A stretch of DNA of 64,000 nt from an uncultured Lachnospiraceae bacterium (GTDB lineage: Bacteria > Bacillota > Clostridia > Lachnospirales > Lachnospiraceae), in contig CAKRHP010000004.1 in the NCBI GenBank assembly GCA_934339135.1, positions 1 to 64,000 on the forward strand, written 5' to 3'. Both the position numbers and the translations under genes were made by a program. The notes beneath the pieces were generated by a model. The model was not told where the DNA came from and ran no database searches. It saw only the letters and a list, made by a program, of their open reading frames with translations. Below are positions 63,753-64,000 of this stretch, piece after piece. The stretch's first letter is position 1. Every line of letters starts with the position of its first letter.

Positions 63753-63797
63753 TCCAGGACCCTCCTTTTGGGTTTATGCTCACATGCTATCCGGTTA

Positions 63798-64000
63798 TTA
63801 CTTAGAATATAACTCGACGATAAGCACTTCATTTACAGGAACATCAATCTGCTCTCTTGTAGGAATTTCCTTAACCGTACCGGTCAGAGTCTCATGATCA
63901 GCCTCAAGCCAATCAGGAATCAGTCTGCCTTCGGTTGTCTCCAGAACATCTTTGTATCTCTGGTATCCCTTAACTTTTTCCTTGATCTCGATCTTGTCAC
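63798..64000 (-). CDS. rpsD: Ribosomal protein S4, C-terminal part only
   Basis: The last 67 codons of rpsD, cut by the window edge. The translated end (IPDWLEADHETLTGTV, EIPTREQIDVPVNEVLIVEL) is the conserved S4 C-terminus; stop TAA at 63798-63800. S4 nucleates assembly of the 30S body. Confidence 0.95.
   Translation of the reverse strand, partial: DKIEIKEKVKGYQRYKDVLETTEGRLIPDWLEADHETLTGTVKEIPTREQIDVPVNEVLIVELYSK

Overview
The window looks like chromosome of a Gram-positive, anaerobic Clostridia species, most likely Lachnospiraceae. The evidence is: strong AGGAGG-type ribosome binding sites, sigma-A promoters with 17-bp spacers, an HPr kinase, Veg, an ECF-transporter/truA block beside the alpha operon, an enlarged L17 protein, a CheX protein, and secreted proteins with very lysine-rich beta repeats. 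Almost everything is on the minus strand; pyrG, a secreted papain-like protease, veg, a CE2-type esterase and one broken nuclease gene are on plus.

Layout. 1-161: a strong promoter and leader that look like the start of an rRNA operon running leftwards out of the window. 0.4-6.2 kb: a secreted repeat protein, two CobW-family metal GTPases (one His-rich, one fused to a second domain), an SPOUT RNA methyltransferase and CheX. 6.3-16.4 kb: a housekeeping run of foldase-like lipoprotein, mfd, pth, a degenerate HD-GYP protein, hprK, uvrC and a secreted C39-like protein. 16.5-19.3 kb: an FtsH protease fused in frame to a complete HAD phosphatase, divergent from pyrG. 21-28.6 kb: an AI-2E family permease, a DUF368 (PopT-type) lipid carrier protein, a secreted C1A protease, an exonuclease, veg, a SEC-C protein and a CE2-like esterase.

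28.7-35.9 kb is an AT-rich accessory stretch: a shortened AAA ATPase, a small membrane protein split by an in-frame TGA, a 639-residue multi-pass membrane protein of unknown family, about 1.1 kb without genes, a broken PD-(D/E)XK-like nuclease gene interrupted by a palindromic insert, a decayed HTH antitoxin, and a zinc-phospholipase-C-like protein. It contains a 41-bp direct repeat about 2.4 kb apart and ends at a tRNA-Leu(UAG). Downstream of that tRNA lies a palindrome-rich element whose outer ends copy the tRNA acceptor stem.

35.9-62.1 kb is a cell-surface glycan locus: glycosyltransferases (GT2, GT8, WsaF-like), a Wzm/Wzt-type ABC exporter, a Wzx-type flippase, two DUF2142 proteins, YfhO, GtrA, DUF2304, a GH99-like protein, an acetyltransferase and an epimerase. 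About 20 kb of it sits between rplQ and ecfA1, which are normally neighbours; the ecfA1-ecfA2-ecfT-truA block lies inside the locus. 62.2-64 kb: rplQ, rpoA and the 3' end of rpsD.

The most unusual items are the FtsH-HAD fusion, the acceptor-stem-bounded palindromic element after tRNA-Leu, the UGA-split membrane gene, the 639-residue membrane protein with an NDIRGIKED motif, the CobW/TIGR03943-like fusion, and the invasion of the ribosomal/ECF neighbourhood by a glycan cluster. Family assignments are from recognised motifs, without database searches.
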